In this document: piece by piece, positions 1-13,053 of the stretch | Layout: each line of letters opens with the position of its first letter | How positions within the stretch are numbered: the first letter of the stretch is position 1 | Origin: Sanderia malayensis | Taxonomy: Eukaryota > Cnidaria > Scyphozoa > Semaeostomeae > Pelagiidae | Direction of reading: 5' to 3' | Length of the DNA stretch: 64,000 nucleotides | NCBI GenBank assembly: GCA_013076295.1 | Contig: RQOL01000524.1 | Span: forward strand, 62,001 to 126,000 | Notes under the pieces: model-generated | What the model was told of the DNA's origin: nothing | Seen by the model: only the letters and a program-made list of their open reading frames with translations | The model's database searches: none | Made by a program: the position numbers and the translations under genes

Positions 1-141
1 TATTAGTGTAAATTGTGGGAATGAGTGTTATCTTTTATTAGTGTAAATAGTGGGAAGGAATTTGAATATTGAGTGTTATAAACAAGTAACTAAAAGTGCA
101 TAACAATTTGTTTTCGCTGAATTGACATGGAGTCATGCGCA
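1..141 (+). repeat. Partial monomer at the left edge, with a private rearrangement
   Basis: The window opens inside an L monomer (end of gamma, then delta, then core). At about 58-90 the core reads aatttgaatattgagtg and then ttataaacaag, where other copies have ttaatattactgaaaaaag. It is about 5 bp longer than usual and looks like delta or type 1 sequence patched into a type 2 core. I saw this junction nowhere else. Confidence 0.7.
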
Positions 142-1704
142 AATTGTGGGAATGAATCCTAATCTTGATTAGTGTAAGTTGCGGGAATAAAAGTTAATTT
201 TTATTAGTATAAATTGTGGGAAGGAATGTTAATATTACTGAAAAAAGAAACTAAAGGTGTATAACAATTTGTTCTCGCTGAATTGACATCGAATCATGCG
301 CAAATTGTGGGAATGAGTCCTAATTATGATTAGTGTAAGTTGCGGGAATAAAAGTTAATTTTTATTAGTATAAATTGCGGGAATGAATGTTTATATAACT
401 GAAACAAGTAACTAAAAGTGAATAACAATTTGTTCTTGCTGAATTGACATGGAATCAAGCGCAAATTGTGGGAATGAATCTAAATATATTGTGGGAATGA
501 ATGTTAATATTACTCAAAAAAGTAACTAAAAGTGCATAACAATTTGTTTTCGCTGAATTGACATGGAGTCATGCGCAAATTGTGGGAAGGAATCCTAATT
601 TTGATTAGTGTAAGTTGCGGGAATAAAATTTAATTTTTATTGGTGTAAATTGTTGGAATGAATCCTAATTTTGATTAGTGTAAGTTGCGGGAATAAACGT
701 TAATTTTTATTAGTGTAAATTGTGGGAATGAATGTTAATTTAAGTGAAACAAGTAACTAAAAGTGTATAACAATTTGTTCTCGCTGAATTGACATCGAAT
801 CATGCGCAAATTGTGGGAATGAATCCTAATCTTGATTAGTTTAAGTTGCGGGAATAAAAGTTAATTTTTATTAGTATAAATTGTGGGAATGAATGTTTAT
901 ATAACTGAAACAAGTAACTAAAAGTGTATAACAATTTGTTCTCGCTGAATTGACATGAAATCAAGTGCAAATTGTGGGAATGAATCTAAATAAATTGTGG
1001 GAATGAATGTTAATATTACTCAAAAAAGTAACTGAAAGTGCATAACAATTTGTTTTCGCTGAATTGACATGGAGTCAAGCGCAAATTGTGGGAAGGAATC
1101 CTAATTTTGATTAGTGTAAGTTGCGGGAATAAAGGTTAATTTTTATTAGTGTAAATTGTGGGAATGAATGTTAATATAACTGAAACAAGTAACTAAAAAT
1201 GTATAACAATTTGTTCTCGCTGAATTGACGTGGAATCATGCGCAACTTGTGGGAATGATTTCAATTTTGATTATTGTAAGTTGTGGGAATAAAAGTTGGT
1301 TTTTATTGGTGTACATTGTGGGAAAGAAAATTAATTTTTATTAGTGTAAATTGTGGGAATGAGTGTTATCTTTTATTAGTGTAAATAGTGGGAAGGAATT
1401 TTAATATTACTGAAAAAAGTAACTAAAAGTGTATAACAATTTGTTCTCGCTGAATTGACATCGAATCATGCGCAAATTGTGGGAATAAATCCTAATTTTG
1501 ATTAGTGTAAGTGGCGGGAATAAAAGTTGATTTTTGTTGGTGTACCTTGTGGGAGAGAAAATTAATTTTTATTAGTGTAAATTGTGGGAATGAGTGTTAT
1601 CTTTTATTAGTGTAAATAGTGGGAATGAATGAAAATATTACTGAAAAAAAAACTAAAGGTGTATAACAATTTGTTCTCGCTGAATTGACGTGGAATCATA
1701 CGCA
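142..1704 (+). repeat. Nine-slot HOR copy, 1,563 bp (M M S L M S M L L)
   Basis: Landmarks at 119, 280, 441, 555, 786, 947, 1061, 1222, 1452 and 1682 give spacings 161, 161, 114, 231, 161, 114, 161, 230, 230. This is the nine-slot order with L in slot 4 and M in slot 7. Its first eight monomers are near-identical in order and rare markers to 11421-13053 (gaaactaaaggtg, gtgaataac, aattgcgggaatg, ataaaattt), except that slot 7 lacks one 70-bp alpha-beta pair. The last slot already carries a type seen in the next zone (aatgaatgaaaat). Confidence 0.88.
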
Positions 1705-4231
1705 CATTGTGGGAATGAATCCTAATTTTGATTAGTGTAAGTTGCGGGAAAAAAAGTTAATTTTTTTTGTGTAAAATGTGGGAATGATTGTTAATGTAAC
1801 TGGAACAAGTAACTAAAAGTGTATAACAATTTGTTCTCGCTGAATTGACATGGAATCAAGCGCAAATTGTGGGAATGAATCCTAGTTTTGATTAGTGTAA
1901 TTGCGGGAATAAAAGTTGATTTTTATTGGTGTAAATGGTGGGAATGAATCCTAAATTTGATTAGTGTAAGTTGCGGGAATAGAAGTTAATTTTTATTAGT
2001 GTAAATTGTGGGAATGAATGTTTATATAACTGAAAAAAGTAACTAAAAGTGTATAACAATTTTTTTTCGCTGAATTGACGTGGAATCATGCGCAAATTGT
2101 GGAAATGAATTTAATTTTGATTAGTGTAAGTTGCGGGAATAAAAGTTGACTTTTATTGGTGTAGATTGTGGGAGGGAATATTAGTTTTTATTAGTGTAAA
2201 TTGTGGGAATGAGTGTTATCTTTTATTAGTGTAAATAGTTGGAAGGAATGATAATATTACTGAAAAAAGTAACTAAAAGTGTATAACACTTTGTTCTCGC
2301 TGAATTGACATCGAATCAGGCGCAAATTGTGGGAATGAATCCTAATCGTGATTAGTGTAAGTTGCGGGAATAAAAGTTAATTTTTATTGGTGTAAATTGT
2401 GGGAATGAATGTTAATATAACTGAAACAAGTAACTAAAAGTGTATAACAATTTGTTCTCGCTGAATTGACGTGGAATCATGCGCAAAATGTGGGAATGAC
2501 TTTAATTTTGATTAGTGTAAGTTGCGGGAATAAAAGTTGATTTTTATTGGTGTAAATTGTGGAGGGGAAAATTAATTTTTATTAGTATAAATTGTGGGAA
2601 TGAGTGTTATCTTTTATTAGTGTAAATAGTGGGAATGAATGAAAATATTACTGAGAAAAAAACTAAAAGTGTATAACAATTTGTTCTCGCTGAATTGACG
2701 TGGAATCATGCGCACATTGTGGGAATGAATCCTAGTTTTGATTAGTGCAATTGCGGGAATAAAAGTTGATTTTTATTGGTGTAAATGGTGGGAATGAATC
2801 CTAAATTTGATTAGTGTAAGTTGCGGGAATAAAAGTTAATTTTTATTGGTGTAGATTGTGGGAGGGAAAATTAGTTTTTATTAGTGTAAATTGTGGGAAT
2901 GAGTGTTATCTTTTATTAGTGTAAATAGTTGGAAGGAATGTTAATATTACTGAAAAAAGTAACTAAAAGTGTATAACAATTTGTTCTCGCTGAATTGACA
3001 TCGAATCATGCGTAAATTGGGGGAATGAATCCTAATCGTGATTAGTGTAAGTTGTGGGAAAAAAAATTAATTTTTTTTGGTGTAAATTGTGGGAATGAAT
3101 GTTAATGTAACTGGAACAAGTAACTAAAAGTGTATAACAATTTGTTCTCTCTGAATTGACATGGAATCAAGCGCAAATTGTGGGAATGAATCCTAGTTTT
3201 GATTAGTGTAAGTTGCGGGAATAAAAGTTAATTTTTATTAGTGTAAATTGTTGGAATGAATGTTTATATAACTGAAAAAAGTAACTAAAAGTGTATAACA
3301 GTTTGTTTTCGCTGAATTGACATGGAATCATGCGCAAATTGTGGGAATGAATCCTAATTTTGATTAGTGTAAGTTGCGGGAATAAAAGTTAATTTTTATT
3401 GGTGTAAATTGTGGGAATGAATGTTAATATAACTGAAACAAGTAACTAAAAGTGTATAACAATTTGTTTTCGCTGAATTGACGTGGAATCATGCGCAAAT
3501 TGTGGGAATGAATTTAATTTTGATTAGTGTAAGTTGCGGGAATAAAAGTTGATTTTTATTGGTGTACATTGTGGGAATGAATGTTTATATAACTGAAACA
3601 AGTAACTAAAAGTGTATAACAATTTGTTCTCGCTGAATTGACATGGAATCAAGCGCAAATTGTGGGAATGAATCTAAATAAATTGTGGGAATGAATGTTA
3701 ATATTACTCAAAAAAGTAACTAAAAGTGCATAACAATTTGTTTTCGCTGAATTGACATGGAGTCATGCGCAAATTGTGGGAAGGAATCCTAATTTTGATT
3801 AGTGTAAGTTGCGGGAATAAAAGTTAATTTTTATTGATGTAAATTGTTGGAATGAATCCTAATTTTGATTAGTGTAAGTTGCGGGAATAAAAGTTAATTT
3901 TTATTAGTGTAAATTGTGGGAATTAATGTTCATATAACTGAAACAAGTAACTAAAAGTATATAACAATTTGTTTTCGCTGAATTGACGTGGAATCATGCG
4001 CAAATTGTGGGAATGAATTTAATTTTGATTAGTGTAAGTTGCGGGAATAAAAGTTGATTTTTATTGGTGTAAATTGTGGAGGGGAAAATTAATTTTTATT
4101 TGTATAAATTGTGGGAATGAGTGTTATCTTTTATTAGTGTAAAAAGTGGGAATGAATGAAAATATTACTGAAAAAAAAACTAAAGGTGTATAACAATTTG
4201 TTCTCGCTGAATTGACGTGGAATCATACGCA
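1705..4231 (+). repeat. 2.53-kb HOR, copy 1 (2,527 bp)
   Basis: Rare markers recur exactly 2,527 bp later: the landmark at 1682 (4209), the run of eight T before cgctgaattg at 2060 (4587), gggagggaatatt at 2170 (4697) and aatgattgttaatg near 1783 (4310). The HOR is rich in 160- and 230-bp monomers with gacgtgg cores. It uses variants such as ctggaacaag, gcgggaaaaaaag, gtggagggg and gtgcaattgcggg that are rare or absent in the middle of the window. Confidence 0.85.
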
Positions 4232-7030
4232 CATTGTGGGAATGAATCCTAATTTTGATTAGTGTAAGCTGCGGGAAAAAAAGCTAATTTTTTTTGTGTA
4301 AATTGTGGGAATGATTGTTAATGTAACTGGAACAAGTAACTAAAAGTGTATAACAATTTGTTCTCGCTAAATTGACATGGAATCAAGTGCAAATTGTGGG
4401 AATGAATCCTAGTTTTGATTAGTGTAATTGCGGGAATAAAAGTTGATTTTTATTGGTGTAAATGGTGGGAATGAATCCTAAATTTGATTAGTGTAAGTTG
4501 CGGGAATAGAAGTTAATTTTTATTAGTGTAAATTGTGGGAATTAATGTTAATATAACTGAAACAAGTAACTAAAAGTGTATAACAATTTTTTTTCGCTGA
4601 ATTGACGTGGAATCATGCGCAAATTGTGGAAATGAATTTAATTTTGATTAGTGTAAGTTGCGGGAATAAAAGTTGATTTTTATTGGTGTAGATTGTGGGA
4701 GGGAATATTAGTTTTTATTAGTGTAAATTGTGGGATGAGTGTTATCTTTTATTAGTGTAAATAGTTGGAAGGAATGATAATATTACTGAAAAATATAACT
4801 AAAAGTGTATAACAATTTGTTCTCGCTGAATTGACATCGAATCAGGCTCAAATTGTGGGAAAGAATCCTAATCGTGATTAGTGTAAGTTGCGGGAATAAA
4901 AGTTAATTTTTATTGGTGTAATTTGTGGGAATGAATGTTAATATAACTGAAACAAGTAACTAAAAGTGTATAACAATTTGTTTTCGCTGAATTGACGTGG
5001 AATCATGAGCAAATTGTGGGAATGAATTTAATTTTGATTAGTGTAAGTTGCGGGAATAAAAGTTAATTTTTATTAGTGTAAATTGTGGGAATGAATGTTA
5101 ATATAACTGAAACAAGTAACTAAAAGTGTATAACAATTTGTTCTCGCAGAATTGACGTGGAATCATGCGCAAATTGTGGGAATGAATTTAATTTTGATTA
5201 GTGTAAGTTGCGGGAATAAAAGTTGATTTTTATTGGTGTAAATTGTGGAGGGGAAAATTAATTTTTATTAGTATAAATTGTGGGAATGAGTGTTATCTTT
5301 TATTAGTGTAAATAGTGGGAATGAATGAAAATATTACTGAAAAAAAAACTAAAAGTGTATAACAATTTGTTCTCGCTGAATTGACGTGGAATCATGCGCA
5401 CATTGTGGGAATGAATCCTAGTTTTGATTAGTGCAATTGCGGGAATAAAAGTTGATTTTTATTGGTGTAAATGGTGGGAATGAATCCTAAATTTGATTAG
5501 TGTAAGTTGCGGGAATAAAAGTTAATTTTTATTGGTGTAAATTGTGGGAGGGAAAATTAGTTTTTATTTGTGTAAATTGTGGGAATGAGTGTTATCTTTT
5601 ATTAGTGTAAATAGTTGGAAGGAATGTTAATATTACTGAAAAAAGTAACTAAAAGTGTATAACAATTTGTTCTCGCTGAATTGACATCGAATCATGCGTA
5701 AATTGGGGGAATGAATCCTAATCGTGATTAGTGTAAGTTGTGGGAAAAAAGTTAATTTTTTTTGGTGTAAATTTTGGGAATGAATGTTAATGTAACTGGA
5801 ACAAGTAACTAAGAGTGTATAACAATTTGTTCTCGCTGAATTGGCATGGAATCAAGCGCAAATTGTGGGAATGAATCCTAGTTTTGATTAGTGTAAGTTG
5901 CGGGAATAAAAGTTAATTTTTATTAGTGTAAATTGTTGGAATGAATGTTTATATAACTGAAAAAAGTAACTAAAAGTGTATAACAGTTTGTTTTCGCTGA
6001 ATTGACATGGAATCATGCGCAAATTGTGGGAATGAATCTAAATAAATTTTGGCAATGAATGTTAATATTACTCAAAAAAGTAACTAAAAGTGCATAACAA
6101 TTTGTTTTCGCTGAATTGACATGGAGTCATGCGCAAATTGTGGGAATGAATCCTAATTTTGATTAGTGTAAGTTGCGGGAATAAAAGTTAATTCTTATTG
6201 GTGTAAATTGTGGGAATGAATGTTAATATAACTGAAACAAGTAACTAAAAGTGTATAACAATTTGTTTTCGCTGAATTGACGTGGAATCATGCACAAATT
6301 GTGGGAATGAATTTAATTTTGATTAGTGTAAGTTGCGGGAATAAAAGTTGATTTTTATTGGTGTACATTGTTGGAATGAATGTTTATATAACTGAAACAA
6401 GTAACTAAAAGTGTATAACAATTTGTTCTCGCTGAATTGACATGGAATCAAGCGCAAATTGTGGGAATGAATCTAAATAAATTGTGGGAATGAATGTTAA
6501 TATTACTCAAAAAAGTAACTAAAAGTGCATAACAATTTGTTTTCGCTGAATTGACATGGAGTCATGCGCAAATTGTGGGAAGGAATCCTAATTTTGATTA
6601 GTGTAAGTTGCGGGAATAAAAGTTAATTTTTATTGGTGTAAATTGTTGGAATGAATCCTAATTTTGATTAGTGTAAGTTGCGGGAATAACAGTTAATTTT
6701 TATTAGTGTAAATTGTGGGAATTAATGTTAATATAACTGAAACAAGTAACTAAAAGTATATAACAATTTGTTCTCGCTGAATTGACGTGGAATCATGCGC
6801 AAATTGTGGGAATGAATTTAATTTTGATTATTGTAAGTTGCGGGAATAAAAGTTGATTTTTATTGGTGTAAATTGTGGAGGAGAAAATTAATTTTTATTT
6901 GTATAAATTGTGGGAATGAGTGTTATCTTTTATTAGTGTAAATAGTGGGAATGAATGAAAATATTACTGAAAAAAAAACTAAAGGTTTATAACAAATTGT
7001 TCTCGCTGAATTGACGTGGAATCATACGCA
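4232..7030 (+). repeat. 2.53-kb HOR, copy 2 (2,799 bp with insertions)
   Basis: This copy follows copy 1 in order but is 272 bp longer. An extra 160-bp monomer lies between landmarks 4989 and 5149, and an extra S monomer sits at about 6022-6135; small indels make up the rest. The S copy reads aataaattttggcaatg, a private variant. The next copy begins at 7031, after the landmark at 7008. Confidence 0.83.
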
Positions 7031-8086
7031 CATTGTGGGAATGAATCCTAATTTTGATTAGTGTAAGCTGCGGGAAAAAAAGTTAATTTTTTTTTGTGTA
7101 AATTGTGGGAATGATTGTTAATGTAACTGGAACAAGTAACTAAAAGTGTATAACAATTTGTTCTCGCTGAATTGACATGGAATCAAGCGCAAATTGTGGG
7201 AATGAATCCTAGCTTTGATTAGTGTAATTGCGGGAATAAAAGTTGATTTTTATTGGTGTAAATGGTGGGAATGAATCCTAAATTTGATTAGTGTAAGTTG
7301 CGGGAATAGAAGTTAATTTTTATTAGTGTAAATTGTGGGAATGAATGTTTATATAACTGAAAAAAGTAACTAAAAGTGTATAACAATTTGTTCTCGCTGA
7401 ATTGACATGGAATCAAGCGCAAATTGTGGGAATGAATCTAAATAAATTGTGGGAATGAATGTTAATATTACTCAAAAAAGTAACTAAAAGTGCATAACAA
7501 TTTGGTTTTGCTGAATTGACATGGAGTCATGCGCAAATTGCGGGAATGAATTTAATTTTGATTAGTGTAAGTTGCGGGAATAAAAGTTGATTTTTATTGG
7601 TGTAGATTGTGGGAGGGAATATTAGTTTTTATTAGTGTAAATTGTGGGAATGAGTGTTATCTTTTATCAGTGTAAATAGTTGGAAGGAATGATAATATTA
7701 CTGAAAAAAGTAACTAAAAGTGTATAACAATTTGTTCTCGCTGAATTGACATCGAATCAGGCGCAAATTGTTGTAATGAATCCTAATCGTGATTAGTGTA
7801 AGTTGCGGGAATAAAAGTTAATTTTTATTGTTGTAAATTGTGGGAATGAATGTTAATATAACTGAAACAAGTAACTAAAAGTGTATAACAATTTGTTTTC
7901 GCTGAATTGACGTGGAATCATGCGCAAATTGTGGGAATGAATTTAATTTTGATTAGTGTAAGTTGCGGGAATAAAAGTTAATTTTTATTAGTATAAATTG
8001 TGGGAATGAATGTTTATATAACTGAAACAAGTAACTAAAAGTGCATAACAATTTGTTTTCGCTGAATTGACATGGAGTCATGCGCA
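7031..8086 (+). repeat. 2.53-kb HOR, partial copy 3
   Basis: The copy starts like the other two (160-type monomer, then the 230-bp type with aaatggtggg). An S monomer (landmarks 7399 to 7513) is inserted before the monomer with gggagggaatatt at 7611. The HOR order breaks off at about 8.06 kb, where a type 3 core leading to gacatggagtca takes over. Confidence 0.75.
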
Positions 8087-11000
8087 AATTGTGGGAAGGA
8101 ATCCTACTTTTGATTAGTGTAAGTTGCGGGAATAAAAGTTAATTTTTATTGGTGTAAATTGTTGGAATGAATCCTAATTTTGATTAGTGTAAGTTGCGGG
8201 AATAAAAGTTAATTTTTATTAGTGTAAATTGTGGGAATGAATGTTAATATAACTGAAACAAGTAACTAAAAGTGTATAACAATTTGTTCTCGCTGAATTG
8301 ACATCGAATCATGCGCAAATTGTGGGAATGAATCCTAATCTTGATTAGTTTAAGTTGCGGGAATAAAAGTTAATTTTTATTAGTATAAATTGTGGGAATG
8401 AATGTTTATATAACTGAAACAAGTAACTAAAAGTGTATAACAATTTGTTTTCGTTGAATTGACATGGAATCAAGCGCAAATTGTGGGAATGAATCTAAAT
8501 AAATTGTGGGAATGAATGTTAATATTACTCAAAAAAGTGACTAAAAGTGCATAACAATTTGTTTTCGCTGAATTGACATGCAGTCATGCGCAAATTGTGG
8601 GAAGGAATCCTAATTTTGATTAGTGTAAGTTGCGGGAATAAAGGTTAATTTTTATTGGTGTAAATTGTTGGAATGAATCCTATTTTTGATTAGTGTAAGT
8701 TGCGGGAATAAAAGTTAATTTTTATTAGTGTAAATTGTGGGAATGAATGTTAATATAACTGAAACAAGGAACTAAAAGTGTATAACAATTTGCTCTCGCT
8801 GAATAGACGTGGAATCATGCGCAAATTGTGGGAATGAATTTAAATTGGAGTAGTGTAAGTTGCGGGAATAAAAGTTGATTTTTATTGGTGTACATTGTGG
8901 GAGAGAAAATTAATTTTTATTAGTGTAAATTTTGGGAATGAGCGTTATCTTTTATTAGTGTAAATAGTGGGAAGGAATGTTAATATTACTGAAAAAAGTA
9001 ACTAAAAGTGTATAACAATTTGTTCTCGCTGAATTCACATCGAATCATGCGCAAATTGTGGGAATGGATCCTAATTTTGATTAGTGTAAGTTGCGGGAAT
9101 AAAAATTAATTTTTATTGGTGTAAATTGTGGGAATGAATCCTAATTTTGATTAGTGTAAGTTGCGGGAATAAAAGTTAATTTTTATTAGTGTAAATTGTG
9201 GAAATGAATGTTAATATAACTGAAACAAGTAACTAAAAGTGTATAACAATTTGTTCTCGCTGAATTGACGTGAATCATGCGCAAATTGTGAGAAGGAATT
9301 TAATTTTGATTAGTGTAAGTTGCGGGAATAAAAGTTAATTTTTATTAGTATAAATTGTGGGAATGAATGTTTATATAACTACAACAAGTAACTAAAAGTG
9401 TATAACAATTTGTTCTCGCTGAATTGACATGGAATCAAGCGCAAATTGTGGGAATGAATCTAAATATATTGTGGGAATGAATGTTAATATTATTCAAAAA
9501 AGTAACTAAAAGTGCATAACAATTTGTTTTCGCTGAATTGACATGGAGTCATGCGCAAATTGTGGGAATGGATCCTAATTTTGATTAGTGTAAGTTGCGG
9601 GAATAAAAATTAATTTTTATTGGTGTAAATTGTGGGAATGAATCCTAATTTTGATTAGTGTAAGTTGCGGGAATAAAAGTTAATTTTTATTAGTGTAAAT
9701 TGTGGAAATGAATGTTAATATAACTGAAACAAGTAACTAAAAGTGTATAACAATTTGTTCTCGCTGAATTGACATGGAATGATGCGCAAATTGTGGGGAT
9801 GAATTTAAATTTGATTAGTGTAAGTTGCGGGAATAAAAGTTGATTTTTATTGGTGTTCATTGTGGGAGAGAAAATTAATTTTTATTAGTGTAAATTGTGG
9901 GAATGAGTGTTATCTTTTATTAGTGTAAATGGTGGGAAGGAATGTTAATATTACTGAAAAAAGTAACTAAAAGTGTATAGCAATTTGTTCTCGCTGAATT
10001 GACATCGAGTCATGCGCAAATTGTGGGAATGAATCCTAATTTTGATTAGTGTAAGTGGCGGGAATAAAAACTAATTTTTATTAGTATAAATTGTGGGAAT
10101 GTATGTTTATATAACTGAAACAAGTAACTAAAAGTGTATAACAATTTGTTCTCGCTGAATTGACGTGAAATCATGCGCAAATTGTGGGAATGAATTTAAT
10201 TTTGATTAGTGTAAGTTGCGGGAATAAAAGTTGATTTTTATTGGTGTACATTGTGGGAGAGAAAATTAATTTTTATTAGTGTAAATTGTGGGAATGAGTG
10301 TTATCTTTTATTAGTGTAAATAGTGGGAAGGAATGTTAATATTACTGAAAAAAGTAACTAAAAGTGTATAACAATTTGTTCTCGCTGAATTGACATCGAG
10401 TCATGCGCAAATTGTGGGAATGAATCCTAATTTTGATTAGTGTAAGTGGCGGGAATAAAAGCTAATTTTTATTAGTATAAATTGTGGGAATGTATGTTTA
10501 TATAACTGAAACAAGTAACTAAAAGTGTATAACAATTTGTTCTCGCTGAATTGACGTGGAATCATGCGCAAATTGTGGGAATGAATTTAATTTTGATTAG
10601 TGTAAGTTGCGGGAATAAAAGTTGATTTTTATTGGTGTACATTGTGGGAGAGAAAATTAATTTTTATTAGTGTAAATTGTGGGAATGAGTGTTATCTTTT
10701 ATTAGTATAAATTGTGGGAATGAATGTTTATATAACTGAAACAAGTAACTAAAAGTGTATAACAATTTGTTCTCGCTGAATTGACATGAAATCAAGTGCA
10801 AATTGTGGGAATGAATCTAAATAAATTGTGGGAATGAATGTTAATATTACTCAAAAAAGTAACTAAAAGTGCATAACAATTTGTTTTCGCTGAATTGACA
10901 TGGAGTCAAGCGCAAATTGTGGGAAGGAATCCTAATTTTGATTAGTGTAAGTTGCGGGAATAAAGGTTAATTTTTATTGGTGTAAATTGTTGGAATGAAT

Positions 11001-11420
11001 CCTAATTTTGATTAGTGTAAGTTGCGGGAATAACAGTTAATTTTTATTAGTGTAAATTGTGGGAATGAATGTTAATATAACTGAAAAAAGTAACTAAAAG
11101 TGTATAACAATTTGTTCTCGCTGAATTGACATCGAATCATGCGCAAATTGTGTGAATCAATCCTAATCTTGATTAGTGTAAGTTGCGGGAATAAAAGTTA
11201 ATTTTTATTAGTATAAATTGTGGGAATGAATGTTTATATAACTGAAACAAGTAACTAAAAGTGTATAACAATTTGCTCTCGCTGAATTGACATGGAATCA
11301 AGCGCAAATTGTGGGAATGAATCTAAATATATTGTGGGAATGAATGTTAATATTACGCAAAAAAGTAACTAAAAGTGCATAACAATTTGTTTTCGCTGAA
11401 TTGACATGGAGTCATGCGCA
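8087..11420 (+). repeat. Irregular stretch of M, L and S monomers
   Basis: Landmark spacings from 8064 are 231, 161, 114, 231, 230, 231, 159, 114, 231, 230, 161, 230, 161, 230, 114, 231, 161, 114. The pieces are nine-slot types (S followed by L-L-L is visible), but no period repeats cleanly apart from the 391-bp pair inside. No gene or unique sequence is present. Confidence 0.85.
10019..10800 (+). repeat. 391-bp tandem pair (M + L dimer, two copies)
   Basis: Landmarks at 9996, 10157, 10387, 10548 and 10778 give 161 + 230 twice. Both copies carry gggaatgtatgttt (10098 and 10489), otherwise rare here. The second copy switches type near its end, where delta runs into attagtataaattg and a type 1 core. 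Confidence 0.8.
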
Positions 11421-13053
11421 AATTGTGGGAATGAATCCTAATCTTGATTAGTGTAAGTTGCGGGAATAAAAGTTAATTTTTATTAGTATAAATTGTGGGA
11501 AGGAATGTTAATATTACTGAAAAAGAAACTAAAGGTGTATAACAATTTGTTCTCGCTGAATTGACATCGAATCATGCGCAAATTGTGGGAATGAGTCCTA
11601 ATTATGATTAGTGTAAGTTGCGGGAATAAAAGTTAATTTTTATTAGTATAAATTGCGGGAATGAATGTTTATATAACTGAAACAAGTAACTAAAAGTGAA
11701 TAACAATTTGTTCTCGCTGAATTGACATGGAATCAAGCGCAAATTGTGGGAATGAATCTAAATATATTGTGGGAATGAATGTTAATATTTCTCAAAAAAG
11801 TAACTAAAAGTGCATAACAATTTGTTTTCGCTGAATTGACATGGAGTCATGCGCAAATTGTGGGAAGGAATCCTAATTTTGATTAGTGTAAGTTGCGGGA
11901 ATAAAATTTAATTTTTATTGGTGTAAATTGTTGGAATGAATCCTAATTTTGATTAGTGTAAGTTGCGGGAATAAAAGTTAATTTTTATTAGTGTAAATTG
12001 TGGGAATGAATGTTAATATAACTGAAACAAGTAACTAAAAGTGTATAACAATTTGTTCTCGCTGAATTGACATCGAATCATGCGCAAATTGTGGGAATGA
12101 ATCCTAATCTTGATTAGTTTAAGTTGCGGGAATAAAAGTTAATTTTTATTAGTATAAATTGTGGGAATGAATGTTTATATAACTGAAACAAGTAACTAAA
12201 AGTGTATAACAATTTGTTCTCGCTGAATTGACATGAAATCAAGTGCAAATTGTGGGAATGAATCTAAATAAATTGTGGGAATGAATGTTAATATTACTCA
12301 AAAAAGTAACTAAAAGTGCATAACAATTTGTTTTCGCTGAATTGACATGGAGTCAAGCGCAAATTGTGGGAAGGAATCCTAATTTTGATTAGTGTAAGTT
12401 GCGGGAATAAAGGTTAATTTTTATTGGTGTAAATTGTTGGAATGAATCCTAATTTTGATTAGTGTAAGTTGCGGGAATAACAGTTAATTTTTATTAGTGT
12501 AAATTGTGGGAATGAATGTTAATATAACTGAAACAAGTAACTAAAAATGTATAACAAATTGTTCTCGCTGAATTGACGTGGAATCATGCGCAAATTGTGG
12601 GAATGATTTCAAATTTGATTAGTGTAAGTTGCGGGAATAAAAGTTGGTTTTTATTGGTGTACATTGTGGGAAAGAAAATTAATTTTTATTAGTGTACATT
12701 GTGGGAATGAGTGTTATCTTTTATTAGTGTAAATAGTGGGAAGGAATTTTAATATTACTGAAAAAAGTAACTAAAAGTGTATAACAATTTGTTCTCGCTG
12801 AATTGACATCGAATCATGCGCAAATTGTGGGAATAAATCCTAATTTTGATTAGTGTAAGTGGCGGGAATAAAAGTTGATTTTTATTGGTGTACATTGTGG
12901 GAGAGAAAATTAATTTTTATTAGTGTAAATTGTGGGAATGAGTGTTATCTTTTATTAGTGTAAATAGTGGGAAGGAATGTTAATATTACTGAAAAAAGTA
13001 ACTAAAAGTGTATAGCAATTTGTTCTCGCTGAATTGACATCGAGTCATGCGCA
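11421..13053 (+). repeat. Nine-slot HOR copy, 1,633 bp (slot 4 = L)
   Basis: Landmarks from 11398 to 13031 give 160, 161, 114, 231, 161, 114, 231, 230, 231. It shares its first eight slots with 142-1704 at an offset of 11,278-11,279 bp, rising to 11,348 after slot 7, where this copy has the extra 70-bp pair. It is the left edge of the nine-slot domain. Confidence 0.87.
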
